From positions 1 to 64,000 of the forward strand of contig NZ_JAJUWT010000031.1 of NCBI RefSeq assembly GCF_021390395.1: a stretch of DNA of 64,000 nucleotides, written 5' to 3'. Below, piece after piece: positions 1 through 8,511 of this stretch; position 1 is the first letter of the stretch, and each line of letters opens with the position of its first letter. The notes under the pieces were generated by a model. The model did no database searches, had not been told where the DNA came from, and saw nothing but the letters and a program-made list of their open reading frames with translations. The position numbers were made by a program, and so were the translations under genes. This DNA comes from Saccharothrix sp. S26. GTDB lineage: Bacteria > Actinomycetota > Actinomycetes > Mycobacteriales > Pseudonocardiaceae.

Positions 1-15
1 GGCGTTACTGTGCAC

Positions 16-78
16 GGGAGGACCTCCGTGTGCCGATGGGATGCGTCAGACACATCCACTCCGCCCGGAGGTCCTCCC
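16..78. repeat. 13-bp perfect inverted repeat
   Basis: GGGAGGACCTCCG at 16-28 is the exact reverse complement of CGGAGGTCCTCCC at 66-78, with 37 bases between. On the + strand the right arm contains a strong Shine-Dalgarno (GGAGG) just before an ATG at 79, so the hairpin could hide that site. It could equally be a terminator for a gene ending left of the window. No U-run follows it. Confidence 0.6.
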
Positions 79-114
79 ATGTTCAACCCGACACGCCGTC
101 AACAACCTGATTAG
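79..114 (+). other. possible 11-codon mini-ORF behind a strong RBS
   Basis: ATG at 79, TAG at 112-114, encoding MFNPTRRQQPD. GGAGG at 67-71 sits about 7 bases upstream. No gene follows on the + strand, because the kinase gene converges on it, so a leader-peptide role has no visible target. It may be chance. Real translation is unproven. Confidence 0.2.
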
Positions 115-128
115 TCACTACAGCTAGG

Positions 129-1739
129 TCACGCCTTGCCCATCGGGTCTTCCTTGTCGATGAGCAGGTACTCGCCCTGCCACTCCAGGGCGACCAGCTT
201 GCGCTCCCGGCTGACCGTGCCGTCCTTCATGGTGTAGGTCAGCACGACCTCGTAGGCGTACGACGAGTTCTCCTTCATCTCGTCGAGGCTGACCGACTTG
301 ACCCGGTCCCACCAGGCCCGGAAGCCGTCGAGCCCGCCGCTGCTGCCCTTCATCTTCGCGCTCAGCCGGCTGAAACCGCCGTCCACGTCCTCCGGCATCA
401 CGGCGAAGTAGTCGCGGATCGCCTGCTGCTGCTGCGCGACCGTGGGCGAGGTGGTGACCTTGACCGGTGGGCCGACCGGCTTCTTCGACGGCGTCACCGA
501 CGCCTCGCCGCCCGCTTCCTGCGCCGTGCTCGTCGTGGAGGGGCCCGCCTGGTTGTTCGGCGTGCCCTCACCGTTGGAGAGGATGCTCGCCAACAGGATG
601 CCCACGACGGCCGCGGCCGCGATGGCCAGCGCGGTGATCGCCGCCGACCGCTTGCTCCTGATCGGACCGCCGGACGGTCTGGACGCGCCGACCGGACGGG
701 CGGGCGGGGGGTTGTGGCCGGCCTGCCCGTGGGCCACCGGTGGCGGGGTCGGGGCGGGCGCCACCCTCGTCGCGGAGTGCGGCGGGGTGTTCGGCGTGGC
801 GGGCGGGCTGTTCTGGGCCGCCGGGGCCAACGCCCGGGTCGGCGGGGTCTGCACGGGCGCGCCCTGCCACGACGGCGGGTGGGTCTGCGGCAGCGCCACC
901 GGGAACTCCGGTGCGGCCCGCCCGGCGGCCACCGCGGCCAGCGCCTCGCGGGCCTCGGCCATCGTCGGCCGGTCCTCGGGCTCGGCGCGCAGCAGGCGCA
1001 TCAGCAGCGCGGTCAGCGGACCGGCCTGCTTCGGCGGCACCACCTTGCCCGACGCGACCTGGTGCAGCAGGGCGATGGTGTTCTCGTTCAGGCCGAACGG
1101 CGGCGCGCCCTCGATCGCCGCGTACAGCGTCGAGCCCAGCGAGAACACGTCCGACGGCGGGCCCGGGTCGTACCCCTTGGCCACCTCGGGCGCGAGGTAG
1201 GCGGGCGTGCCCGCGAGCATCCCGGTCGCGGTGACCGTGACGTCGCCGGTGGCCCGCGAGATGCCGAAGTCGGTGATCTTCACCGTGCCGTCGTTGCCGA
1301 GCAGGATGTTGCCCGGCTTGATGTCGCGGTGCACGATCCCCGCGTTGTGCGCGGCGGCCAGCGCGGAGGCGACCTGCGAGCCGATCGAGGCCACGTCGCG
1401 GGGCGGCAGCGTGCCGCGCTCCGACAGGGCCGTGGACAGGCTCTTGGACGGCAGGTACTCCATCACCAGCCACGGCTGGCCGTCGTCCTCCGCCACGTCG
1501 TAGACCGCGATCGCGTGCGGGTGTTGCAGGCGGGCGGCGATCCGGCCCTCGCGCATGGCGCGGCGCTTGGCCTCGTCCGTGTCGGACTCGGCCAAGCCGG
1601 GCTGGAGCAGCAGCTGCTTGACCGCGACCGTGCGGTGCAGTCGCTCGTCGTGCGCCTGCCAGACGATGCCCATCGCACCGCTGCCGATCCGCCGGCCAAG
1701 TCGGTAGCGGCCGGCAACCAGGCGGCCATCGTCGCTCAC
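129..1739 (-). CDS. membrane Ser/Thr protein kinase with NTF2-like outer domain
   Basis: PknB-type eukaryotic-like kinase of 536 residues starting at GTG. The N-terminal catalytic domain has the glycine loop (GSGAMGIVW), the Lys of VAVKQ, the catalytic loop HRDIKPGNILL and DFGIS. A Pro-rich linker leads to one membrane helix at about 365-386. The outer part (about 438-536) reads like a small NTF2-like fold (AIRDYFAVMPED...GFRAWWDRV). PASTA repeats are absent, so the ligand is unlikely to be muropeptide. It lies just downstream of a second kinase in the same direction. The outer domain resembles those of the membrane proteins at 4661-5446 and 5609-6514, which suggests a common sensing or substrate set. 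Substrates are unknown. Confidence 0.93.
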   Translation of the reverse strand: MSDDGRLVAGRYRLGRRIGSGAMGIVWQAHDERLHRTVAVKQLLLQPGLAESDTDEAKRRAMREGRIAARLQHPHAIAVYDVAEDDGQPWLVMEYLPSKSLSTALSERGTLPPRDVASIGSQVASALAAAHNAGIVHRDIKPGNILLGNDGTVKITDFGISRATGDVTVTATGMLAGTPAYLAPEVAKGYDPGPPSDVFSLGSTLYAAIEGAPPFGLNENTIALLHQVASGKVVPPKQAGPLTALLMRLLRAEPEDRPTMAEAREALAAVAAGRAAPEFPVALPQTHPPSWQGAPVQTPPTRALAPAAQNSPPATPNTPPHSATRVAPAPTPPPVAHGQAGHNPPPARPVGASRPSGGPIRSKRSAAITALAIAAAAVVGILLASILSNGEGTPNNQAGPSTTSTAQEAGGEASVTPSKKPVGPPVKVTTSPTVAQQQQAIRDYFAVMPEDVDGGFSRLSAKMKGSSGGLDGFRAWWDRVKSVSLDEMKENSSYAYEVVLTYTMKDGTVSRERKLVALEWQGEYLLIDKEDPMGKA

Positions 1740-1850
1740 GGCGTGCTCCCAGTAGCTGCTAGGGCTTCATTCAGTGGCGAACGACAAGACGCCACTAGGA
1801 CAAGAACGTTGCGTCACCCGAACGGGTTCGGCACCACCTTACGAGGTCCA

Positions 1851-3197
1851 CTAACCGCCCGGCTTCACCGTGGGGGGTTGTGAGGGCGGCGTGGTGGTCG
1901 TGGTGGTCGTGGTGGTGGTCGTCGTGGTCGTCGTCGTGGTGGTGGGCGGCGGCGTGGTCGTCGTGGTCGTCGTGGTGGTCGTCGGCACGGTCGTCGTGGT
2001 CGGGTCGACCGTGACGGTCTGCGTCTCCACGGTCGTCGTCGGGGCCTGGGTCGTGGTCGTGGTGGTCGGCGTGGCCGAGGCCGAGCTCGACCCGCCCGCC
2101 GGCGGCGTGACCGGCTCCTTCCCGCCGAACCAGTCCAGCGCCACGGCCAGGAAGCCGAGCAGCAGCACGGCGCCCAGCACCACGGCGGCGATCACCAGCG
2201 GCCGGTTGTTCGACCGCTGCGGGGGCGGTGCGACCGGCGTCGCGCCACCCGTGGAACGCGGACCGGGCCGCACCACGCGGGTGCGGTCGGCGTCCAGGAC
2301 GGTCGTGGCGCCCGCGGGGGCCGGCGCCAACCCCGGCGCGCCCGCGGCCGGCAGCAGGCCGGTGAGGCTGGGGTTGCGCCCGTGCGCGACCGCGCTGAGC
2401 ATGTCGCGGGCCTGCGCCATGGTCGGCCGGTCGGCTGGGTCGTAGTTGAGCAGCCGCAGCAGCACGTCGGTCAACGGGTGGTCGACCGTCGGCGGGTTGA
2501 TCCGACCCGCCGCGACGGCGTGCAGCACGCCCAGGGTGTTCTCCGACAGCCCGAACGGCGGCTCGCCCTCGACCGCCGCGTACAGCGTCGAGCCGAGCGA
2601 GAACACGTCCGAGGCGGGCGTCGGGTCCTGGCCGCGCGCGATCTCCGGGGCCAGGTAGGCGGGGGTGCCCGCGATCAGGCCGGTCTTGGTGACCGTGACG
2701 TCGTCGCTGGCCCGGGAGATGCCGAAGTCGGTGATCTTCACCAGGCCGTTGTCGGCCAGCAGCACGTTGCCGGGCTTGACGTCGCGGTGCACGATCCCGG
2801 CGGCGTGCGCGGCGGCCAGCGCGGCGGCGGCCTGCATGCCGATCTGGGCCACCTCGACCGGGTCGAGCGGACCGTGCTCGGCCATCGTGTCGGCCAGGCT
2901 GTAGGACGGCAGGTACTCCATGACCAGGCACGGAGCGCCGTTCTCCTCCACGACGTCGTAGACGGCGATGGCGTTGGGGTGGTGCAGCTTGGCGGCGATG
3001 CGGCCCTCGCGCATGGCGCGCTGGATCGCCTCGTCCTGCTCGCGCTCGTCCAGGCTCGGCGCCAGCAGCAGCTGCTTGATCGCCACGATCCGGCCCAGGC
3101 GCTCGTCCTGGGCACGCCACACGATGCCCATCGCACCGCTGCCGATCCGGTCCAGGAACCGGTAGCGCTCGGCGATGACGCGACCGTCGTTGCTCAC
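1851..3197 (-). CDS. membrane Ser/Thr protein kinase with poly-Thr tail
   Basis: 448-residue PknB-type kinase, GTG start (SNDGRVIAERYRFLDRIG). The catalytic core is close to that of the next gene: GSGAMGIVW loop, VAIKQ Lys, HRDVKPGNVLL, DFGIS. A linker runs to a single membrane helix near 332-353. The roughly 90-residue outer tail is almost only Thr and Pro, with runs of ten or more Thr, and has no folded sensor. Such tails are typical O-glycosylation regions, so it may act as a wall-anchored stalk (inference). The tail is encoded by a GGT/GGTC-type simple repeat on the + strand, which is prone to length change. The two kinases look like an old tandem duplication whose outer parts diverged. 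Confidence 0.93.
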   Translation of the reverse strand: MSNDGRVIAERYRFLDRIGSGAMGIVWRAQDERLGRIVAIKQLLLAPSLDEREQDEAIQRAMREGRIAAKLHHPNAIAVYDVVEENGAPCLVMEYLPSYSLADTMAEHGPLDPVEVAQIGMQAAAALAAAHAAGIVHRDVKPGNVLLADNGLVKITDFGISRASDDVTVTKTGLIAGTPAYLAPEIARGQDPTPASDVFSLGSTLYAAVEGEPPFGLSENTLGVLHAVAAGRINPPTVDHPLTDVLLRLLNYDPADRPTMAQARDMLSAVAHGRNPSLTGLLPAAGAPGLAPAPAGATTVLDADRTRVVRPGPRSTGGATPVAPPPQRSNNRPLVIAAVVLGAVLLLGFLAVALDWFGGKEPVTPPAGGSSSASATPTTTTTTQAPTTTVETQTVTVDPTTTTVPTTTTTTTTTTPPPTTTTTTTTTTTTTTTTTTPPSQPPTVKPGG

Positions 3198-3573
3198 CGG
3201 ACCACCTCGCTGGGGCGCTGCGTGACCGCGGCAAGGGCAGCAGGTCTCACGCTCGGGCTCCTCGTCGTGCGGATCGGTGCGCGGAACAGGCTAGGCCACC
3301 GCTCGCCCGCAGAGCCTACCTCGGCCGTGACGACGCCTTTCGAGCCGTTGCGCAGGTCACGTGAGCCGAGGGGTGACCGGGAAGGGATACCGGATACCGG
3401 CCCGTAAGGACACCCGTTTGCACGAAGATCGCCAGGATTGGGGCCGAACGGGCTAACTGCCCGGTGCGGCACCCGTTCGGGTGATCCGATCGGTGCGCCC
3501 CGCCCGCACGGACAGGGCGGACCCGCCGCTCGGTCGCGCCGAGCGGCGGTGTGGCGGGACGGCGGTGCGGAGG
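3198..3573. other. intergenic region upstream of kinase 2
   Basis: 376 bases without a convincing gene. It holds a terminator-like hairpin at 3523-3549 and, near 3384-3399, a tandem GATACCG repeat that could lie in the leftward kinase promoter. ORFs in both directions here have no RBS or recognisable product. Confidence 0.5.
3523..3549 (-). terminator. 11-bp stem-loop terminator
   Basis: CCGCCGCTCGG (3523-3533), loop TCGCG, CCGAGCGGCGG (3539-3549). It lies about 25 bases beyond the stop of the leftward gene at 3574. There is no U-tract, as is common in actinomycetes. Confidence 0.55.
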
Positions 3574-4503
3574 TCAGTTGGCCGGAGCGAAGAAGTCGAA
3601 CCCGCCGAGGGGGTTCAGGATCTTGCCCAGGTCGAGGTCCAGGTCGATGCCGGAGCCCTCACCGGGGGACGGCGTGGTGCTCGGGGTGGACGAGGACGGC
3701 GGCGTGGAGGACGACGGCGTGGAAGACGACGGCGGCTGCGAGCTGCTGCTCGGCGGCGGAGGCGTCGTGGTGCTCGTCGTGGGCGCGGGGGTCGTCGTCT
3801 GCGGGCTGCTGGAGCTCGGCGGCTGCGTGGTCGTGCTCGTCGGCGCCTGCTGCTGGGCCTGCGGCTGCGTCGTGGTCGTCGTCTGCTGCGTGGCGGGGCG
3901 CGGCGCGCGCTGGGTCGTCGTCTCCGGCGTCTGCTCGGGCGTCGTGGTGGTGGTCTCGGCCTGCGTCTGCTGCGCCTGCTGCTGGGCGGCCGCGGCGGCG
4001 AGGTCCTTGGTGAGCGTGTTGGTGGCGCGGGCCGCGGGGCGGGCGTCGAAGCGCACCTCCGCCAGCGGGCGCTCGTCCGGGGACGACATCAGGTTGGTCG
4101 CGGTGAACGCGACGGTGCCCGCGAGCACCACGCCGCCACTGGCCATCGCCACGAGCTTCGGCACGGAGAACCCGCCGCCGCGCTCCTCCTCACCGGCGCG
4201 CCCCTCGCGGCGCAGCAGCTCGGTGACGTGCAGCTCGCGGCCCGAGAGGTTCGCCGCGCCGGCCGCGAGGACGGCCGCCGGGAAGCGCACGGTCTCCTCG
4301 TCGTCGGTGTGCCCGGGGTGCCGCCCGGCCCGGGCGCCGGTCGCGCCGAGCGCGCCGCGGGAGCCGGTGGTCCGGTCGCCTGCTTCGCCGGTGGTGATCC
4401 GGGGGATCGGCTGCGTCTCCGCCTCGCGCCTGGCGAGCAGGTCGGCCACCGACAGCTTGACTGTCGAGCCATCCTGCCGACGGCGTTTGTCGTCGTTCGA
4501 CAC
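3574..4503 (-). CDS. single-pass membrane protein with Ser/Thr/Pro-rich outer tail
   Basis: 309 residues from a GTG at 4503 (SNDDKRRRQDG), chosen because GGGAAAGG lies upstream and the longer frame adds unlike residues. A basic N-terminus carries the short motif KLSVADLLARREAET, a cytoplasmic sequence common in actinomycete membrane proteins. A membrane helix lies around 140-160 (ASGGVVLAGTVAFTATNL). Then comes a helical stretch with QQQAQQTQ and a long Thr/Ser/Pro/Gln-rich segment ending in DLDLGKILNPLGGFDFFAPAN. No enzyme domain is seen. It sits among two kinases and two similarly built proteins, so a kinase substrate or partner is possible (inference). Confidence 0.75.
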   Translation of the reverse strand: MSNDDKRRRQDGSTVKLSVADLLARREAETQPIPRITTGEAGDRTTGSRGALGATGARAGRHPGHTDDEETVRFPAAVLAAGAANLSGRELHVTELLRREGRAGEEERGGGFSVPKLVAMASGGVVLAGTVAFTATNLMSSPDERPLAEVRFDARPAARATNTLTKDLAAAAAQQQAQQTQAETTTTTPEQTPETTTQRAPRPATQQTTTTTQPQAQQQAPTSTTTQPPSSSSPQTTTPAPTTSTTTPPPPSSSSQPPSSSTPSSSTPPSSSTPSTTPSPGEGSGIDLDLDLGKILNPLGGFDFFAPAN

Positions 4504-4660
4504 CGATGGACACCTTTCCCGGAGTGGCGTTGCGCTACTGACCGGGACCATGGATACCGAATCGTGACCGTCTTCGTAACCCCTTTGAGTGAAGTTTCCT
4601 ACGAGATCAGGGGTTACTTGAACACAGGGTGAACAGTTCCCGCTTGATCGCTACTCAGAG

Positions 4661-5446
4661 TCAACGACGCTGGGCCGATAGAACCTCGGTCGCCACGATG
4701 CGCGGGACGCTCGTGTCGGTCAACCGGAAAAGCTGCTCGACGCGCAGCCACCGACCGGTCCGCTCCTGCATCGACACCACCGCGACCACCGCGCCGTCCG
4801 GCCGCAGTGAGGTCGACTCGATCGTGATCGCCTGCACGTGGCCCCACGACGCGACGAAGTCCCGCGCGCTGCCGCCGAGCAGCTCGGGCGACAGCATCCG
4901 GGACGCCTCGGCGGGCCGGGCAGGCAGCAGCTCGAAGAACCGCCGCACGATGTCCACCTGCGGTTGCGGGCCGACGTCGACCTGGCGCGGCGGCACCATC
5001 ACCGGCGACTCCAGCGGCACGTCGACGACCGGCGGCGCGGCCTGCCGGGCCGCGGCGGGCACCTGCTCGGGCCGCTCTCCGGCCAGTTCCGCCGACAGCA
5101 GGTCCGGGCGCAGCGCGGACGACCCGGTGATCGAGCCGGGCGGCTCGACCAGCGGCTGGTCGGGTCCACCGGGGCGGTTGCCCGCCAGCACCGAGGCGGC
5201 CGCGATCGAGGCGAGCAGCACGATCGCCCCGGTGGTCACACCGGCGAGCTTCGCCGTGCGGGTGGGGCGCCTGCCGGACGGCACCGGGTCGTGCTCCTCG
5301 CGCGGCGGATCGCCGGCCGGGCCGTGGGTGGTGGCCTGCTCGCGGGTCCGGACCCGCGCCGGCGACGGCTGCTTCCTGATCAGCTCCGCCACCGTGACCG
5401 AACCCGCGCGGTTGTGCCTGCGACCGCTCGTCGTAGGGCGCTGCAC
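4661..5446 (-). CDS. single-pass membrane protein with NTF2-like outer domain
   Basis: 261 residues from GTG at 5446 (QRPTTSGRRHNRAG). The N-terminus has the motif SVTVAELIRKQ, matching the neighbour's SVADLLARRE. A membrane helix follows (AGVTTGAIVLLASIAAASVL), then a Pro-rich spacer and a C-terminal part of about 100 residues beginning VDIVRRFFELLPARPAEASR. That part parallels the outer domain of the kinase at 129-1739 in length and pattern: helix, Leu-Pro, then beta strands with an Arg/Lys-rich end. No catalytic residues can be named. Probably a surface sensor-like or regulatory protein, with function unknown. Confidence 0.75.
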   Translation of the reverse strand: MQRPTTSGRRHNRAGSVTVAELIRKQPSPARVRTREQATTHGPAGDPPREEHDPVPSGRRPTRTAKLAGVTTGAIVLLASIAAASVLAGNRPGGPDQPLVEPPGSITGSSALRPDLLSAELAGERPEQVPAAARQAAPPVVDVPLESPVMVPPRQVDVGPQPQVDIVRRFFELLPARPAEASRMLSPELLGGSARDFVASWGHVQAITIESTSLRPDGAVVAVVSMQERTGRWLRVEQLFRLTDTSVPRIVATEVLSAQRR

Positions 5447-5608
5447 TGGCGACTCCCTCGGTCGTCTCGTCGCCAGCACTCGTACCGTGGTGGACCAGCG
5501 AGAAGCCAGCTCAGCGTGGGAGTTCACTCGTTCGTGGCGGCCAGTGGTCGAAACCCGTCGCTCGATCGGACGAAGGGCTACGGAACGACGCCCACCCGGG
5601 GTGCGGGT

Positions 5609-6514
5609 TCAGGCGCCGGCGGCCGGCCGTTCGGCATCGATCAGCGGCACGCCGCGGGTGGTGAACACCAGCTCGCGCCTCTCCAGCGTCCGCGACCCGT
5701 CCTCGCGGGTCACCTCCAGCGTGCTGACCGTGATGCCGCGCGTCGCGTCGACGGTGATCTCGCGCACCTCGATCAGCGACACGTCGGCGAACTCGTGCGA
5801 GACCAGCACCTCGCCCGCCAGCCGGAACGTGTCCGACACCAGCGACATCGCGCTATCGGAGTTGGTCGCGACGCCTTCGTAGAACAGCTCGGTGTGCTCC
5901 GCGATGGTCTCCGCGTCCACGATCGGCTGCGCGCCCGGGGGCACCGCGGTGACCAGCACGGGCGCCTGGGGCCCCGGCGTGCCCGCGGGGCGGTCGATCG
6001 CGGAGCCGCGATCCGGCGTGGCCCGCTCACCGCCGGTGGCGGCCACGATGCCGTTCGCCAGGGCCTCGGCGGGCTGGCGGTGCGGCGTCGTCGGCGGCGG
6101 CGCGGCCGGGGTGGGGGTGGGGAAGCCGCTGAGCAGCGGCACGTCGGTCGGGTAACCGGGCAGGCCGATGCGCTCGGTCGGGCCGTTGGTGCCGACCAGG
6201 CTGGACGCCGCGACCGCCAGGCCGACCAGCACGCCCGCCGACGACAGCACGGCGAACCAGGCGGCCAGCTTCCACGTCCGGGGCGGTGTCACGGACGCGG
6301 GCACGAGCCCGATGTTGAACTTGCGCAACCCCATGGCGTCGGTGTCGACGAACGGGTCCGGCGGTGGAGGTGGCGCGGGCGGTGGTGCGGGCACCAGCGG
6401 CACCGGCGCGCCGCCGAGCGGTGTGTGCTCCAGCTCCCCGCCCATGGGCAGCCAGATCGCCGCCCCGTCCTCAAGCCGATGCCGGCCCGACCGCTCCGGT
6501 TCCCCGATGTCCAT
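5609..6514 (-). CDS. single-pass membrane protein, third member of the set
   Basis: 301 residues, ATG start. The cytoplasmic part (about 100 residues) is Pro-rich with PPPAPPPPPDPF. A membrane helix (LAAWFAVLSSAGVLVGLAVAA) follows, then a linker and a C-terminal domain of roughly 100 residues (ETIAEHTELFYEGVATNSD...) that again looks NTF2-like: a helix followed by strands such as GITVSTLEVTRED. Same strand as both kinases but separated by more than 80 bases from each neighbour, so separate promoters are likely. Function not recognised. Confidence 0.75.
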   Translation of the reverse strand: MDIGEPERSGRHRLEDGAAIWLPMGGELEHTPLGGAPVPLVPAPPPAPPPPPDPFVDTDAMGLRKFNIGLVPASVTPPRTWKLAAWFAVLSSAGVLVGLAVAASSLVGTNGPTERIGLPGYPTDVPLLSGFPTPTPAAPPPTTPHRQPAEALANGIVAATGGERATPDRGSAIDRPAGTPGPQAPVLVTAVPPGAQPIVDAETIAEHTELFYEGVATNSDSAMSLVSDTFRLAGEVLVSHEFADVSLIEVREITVDATRGITVSTLEVTREDGSRTLERRELVFTTRGVPLIDAERPAAGA

Positions 6515-6724
6515 GCTGTGCAGACCCCTCCCGCCCCCCGACCTGACGGCCCTCGCGGTTTCTCACCCTGCTGGGTCGAACTCACCGGGTGGGTTCCAGT
6601 GGCGCGGGGAAGTGGGGGTGGGACGTCGAGGACCCCGCCGCTGCCTCAGCGTAGGTGCAGGGTGCACGTAGAGCTGCGCAGATCAGCCTTGTGGGGCTGA
6701 TCGACACACGTAAGAGTGAACCTT

Positions 6725-7039
6725 TCAGCTGCCGCTGTTCAGCTTCTTCCTGGTGCCCTGGAGGGCGTTGGTGGCGGCCAGGCCGGCGCCGCCCGCGATC
6801 AGCGCGCCGATGATGTCGCCCGAGACGCCGTCGCCCGAGGTGATCAGCAGGCCGACGAGCGCGATGATCGTCGTCACCCCGGCGAGGGTCCACCGGCTGC
6901 GCACGTACTGGGCGATGGGCGCGCCCGCGGCGCGCTTGGACTTGGCGGCGGAACCCAGCATCGCGAGGTACCCGTCGTGCGCCAGCGCGGCGAGCACACC
7001 CAGGATCGCGATGAGGCCCGTGATGAGACCGATGACCAT
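6725..7039 (-). CDS. small two-pass membrane protein
   Basis: 104 residues. I start at ATG 7039 ([19 protein letters not shown]) because it opens directly into a hydrophobic helix, while the longer frame adds non-conserved residues overlapping the divergent gene's upstream region. The second hydrophobic block is [17 protein letters not shown], followed by a Gly/Ala-rich helix ([18 protein letters not shown]) and a basic tail (GTRKKLNSG). No family is recognised. It is divergent from the deacetylase at 7104. Confidence 0.7.
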   Translation of the reverse strand: MVIGLITGLIAILGVLAALAHDGYLAMLGSAAKSKRAAGAPIAQYVRSRWTLAGVTTIIALVGLLITSGDGVSGDIIGALIAGGAGLAATNALQGTRKKLNSGS

Positions 7040-7103
7040 GACAACAGTGTGCCCGCGCGCAAACCCGCTGGACCATCCGTGATCGCCCTGATATCTCCCC
7101 GGG

Positions 7104-8165
7104 ATGGAGGTCTTCTGGCACGACGCCTGCCTGGAGCACGACACCGGCACGGGGCTGTGGGAGCTGCCCGGCCGGTGGGACTGGCTCGACGCGCCCGAAC
7201 CGCACCCGGAGAACGCGGCCCGGCTGCGCACGTTCCGGCACGCGCTGCGGCACGGCCCGGTCGCGCCGCACCTGTCGTGGTCGACGGGCCGGTTCGCCGA
7301 CGACGAGGAGCTCGCCCGCGTGCACACCCCGTCCTACCTGGCCGGACTGCGCGCCGCGTGCGAGCGCCGCACCGCCGTCGAGGTCAACACCGTCGTCGGC
7401 CCCGGCTCGTGGGACGCGATCCGCGCCGCCGCGGGCACGGCGCTGGCGGCGCACGACGCGGTCGCCACCGGCCGCACGCGCCTGGCCTACGCCCTGGTCC
7501 GCCCGCCCGGCCACCACGCCCAGCCGGACCTGGCCGACGGGTACTGCCTGGTCAACAACGCCGCGCTGGTCGCCGAGACGGCCCGGCGCGCGGGCCGTCG
7601 GGTCGCCGTCCTGGACTGGGACGTGCACCACGGCAACGGCACGCAGGAGGTGTTCCGCGACACCGACGACGTGCTCACGGTGTCGGTGCACATGCGGCAC
7701 GGCCCGTGGGGCGCCAACCACGCCCAGACCGGCGCGCCGGCCGAGTCGAGCCCCTCGAACATCAACGTCGAGCTGTCCCTGGGCGCGGGCGACGAGGCCT
7801 ACCGGCGGGCGCTGGCGGAGATCGCGTTCCCGGCGCTGGCCGAGTTCGGCGCGGACTTCCTGGTCTGCGCGTCCGGCTTCGACGGGTCGGCGTTCGACCC
7901 GAACGGCAGGCACAACCTCACCGCCGCCGGCTACCGGTGGATCGGCCGGGCGGTGTCGGGGCTGGGCCTGCCGACCGTGCTCACGCAGGAGGGCGGCTAC
8001 CTGCGCGGCTACGCGGCCCTGTGCCTGCACGCGCTGGTGGAGGGCCTGCTCGACCTGGACCTGCTGGAGGACCCGCTGGCCTACGTGCCGGACGACACCC
8101 AGCTGGTGGCCGCCGACCTGGCCGAGGCCAGGGCCGCGCTCACCGGCTGGGCGTTCGCCCGCTGA
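7104..8165 (+). CDS. histone deacetylase-like zinc amidohydrolase
   Basis: 353 residues. It matches the arginase/deacetylase fold seen in AcuC, HDAC-like amidohydrolases and acetylpolyamine amidohydrolases. Visible marks are [10 protein letters not shown] (tandem His of the charge relay), [11 protein letters not shown] (zinc-binding Asp and His), SVHMRHG, and FDGSAFDP (second zinc Asp). The Tyr motif appears as [10 protein letters not shown]. It removes acyl groups from Lys or polyamines, and the substrate cannot be told from sequence. There is no clear Shine-Dalgarno before the ATG, so the message may be leaderless. Confidence 0.9.
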   Translation: MEVFWHDACLEHDTGTGLWELPGRWDWLDAPEPHPENAARLRTFRHALRHGPVAPHLSWSTGRFADDEELARVHTPSYLAGLRAACERRTAVEVNTVVGPGSWDAIRAAAGTALAAHDAVATGRTRLAYALVRPPGHHAQPDLADGYCLVNNAALVAETARRAGRRVAVLDWDVHHGNGTQEVFRDTDDVLTVSVHMRHGPWGANHAQTGAPAESSPSNINVELSLGAGDEAYRRALAEIAFPALAEFGADFLVCASGFDGSAFDPNGRHNLTAAGYRWIGRAVSGLGLPTVLTQEGGYLRGYAALCLHALVEGLLDLDLLEDPLAYVPDDTQLVAADLAEARAALTGWAFAR

Positions 8166-8186
8166 CCGACCGGGTCCGGGGCACCC

Positions 8187-8465
8187 CTACCGGCCGAGGT
8201 GGCCGCGGCCCAGCTTGAGCAGGATCATCGCCAGGTCGCGGCCGTCCGGGCCGAGCTCCTTGTACCGGTTGATCACGTCGATCTCCCGGTTGTGCACGAT
8301 CCGGGTGCCGCCGGCGGCCATCCGCGCCGCGCCGATGATCTTGGAGACCTCGACCCGCCGCTTGACCAGCCGCAGCAGCTCCGCGTCCAGGTGGTCGATC
8401 TCCTGGCGCAGCGCGTCGATGTCCGGGTTGGTGTCGGTCTCCGGGGCGGTTTCGGTGCTGTTCAT
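8187..8465 (-). CDS. chorismate mutase, AroQ type
   Basis: 92 residues, all-helical AroQ-delta type like M. tuberculosis Rv0948c. It converts chorismate to prephenate for Phe/Tyr synthesis. The core is IDALRQEIDHLDAELLRLVKRR (Arg and Lys of the active site), then VSKIIGAARMAAGG and a C-terminal helix. There is no signal peptide and no prephenate dehydratase fusion. In the family this short enzyme is nearly inactive alone and is switched on by DAHP synthase. RBS GAGAGG lies 8 bases before ATG. Upstream lies a Phe/Tyr-codon leader peptide and mutually exclusive hairpins (8512-8618), so it is probably controlled by transcription attenuation. Confidence 0.92.
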   Translation of the reverse strand: MNSTETAPETDTNPDIDALRQEIDHLDAELLRLVKRRVEVSKIIGAARMAAGGTRIVHNREIDVINRYKELGPDGRDLAMILLKLGRGHLGR

Positions 8466-8511
8466 CGTGACGACCTCTCGACTCTGGTTGGAGTCCCAGC
8501 CCTGGCAGCAG

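Noticed and set aside
714-1883. 389-codon + strand ORF opposite kinase 1, and similar long ORFs opposite many genes
   Set aside because: Arg/Gly/Ala-rich shadow reading of GC-biased codons with no RBS; the opposite strand encodes clear kinase motifs.
1870-2100. Repetitive GTGGTGGTCGTC run taken at first for a tandem-repeat or CRISPR-like array
   Set aside because: No spacers or unit length; it is the Thr codon run of the kinase tail.
3194-3472. 92-codon leftward ORF upstream of kinase 2
   Set aside because: Overlaps the kinase start and promoter region, no RBS, no recognisable protein features.
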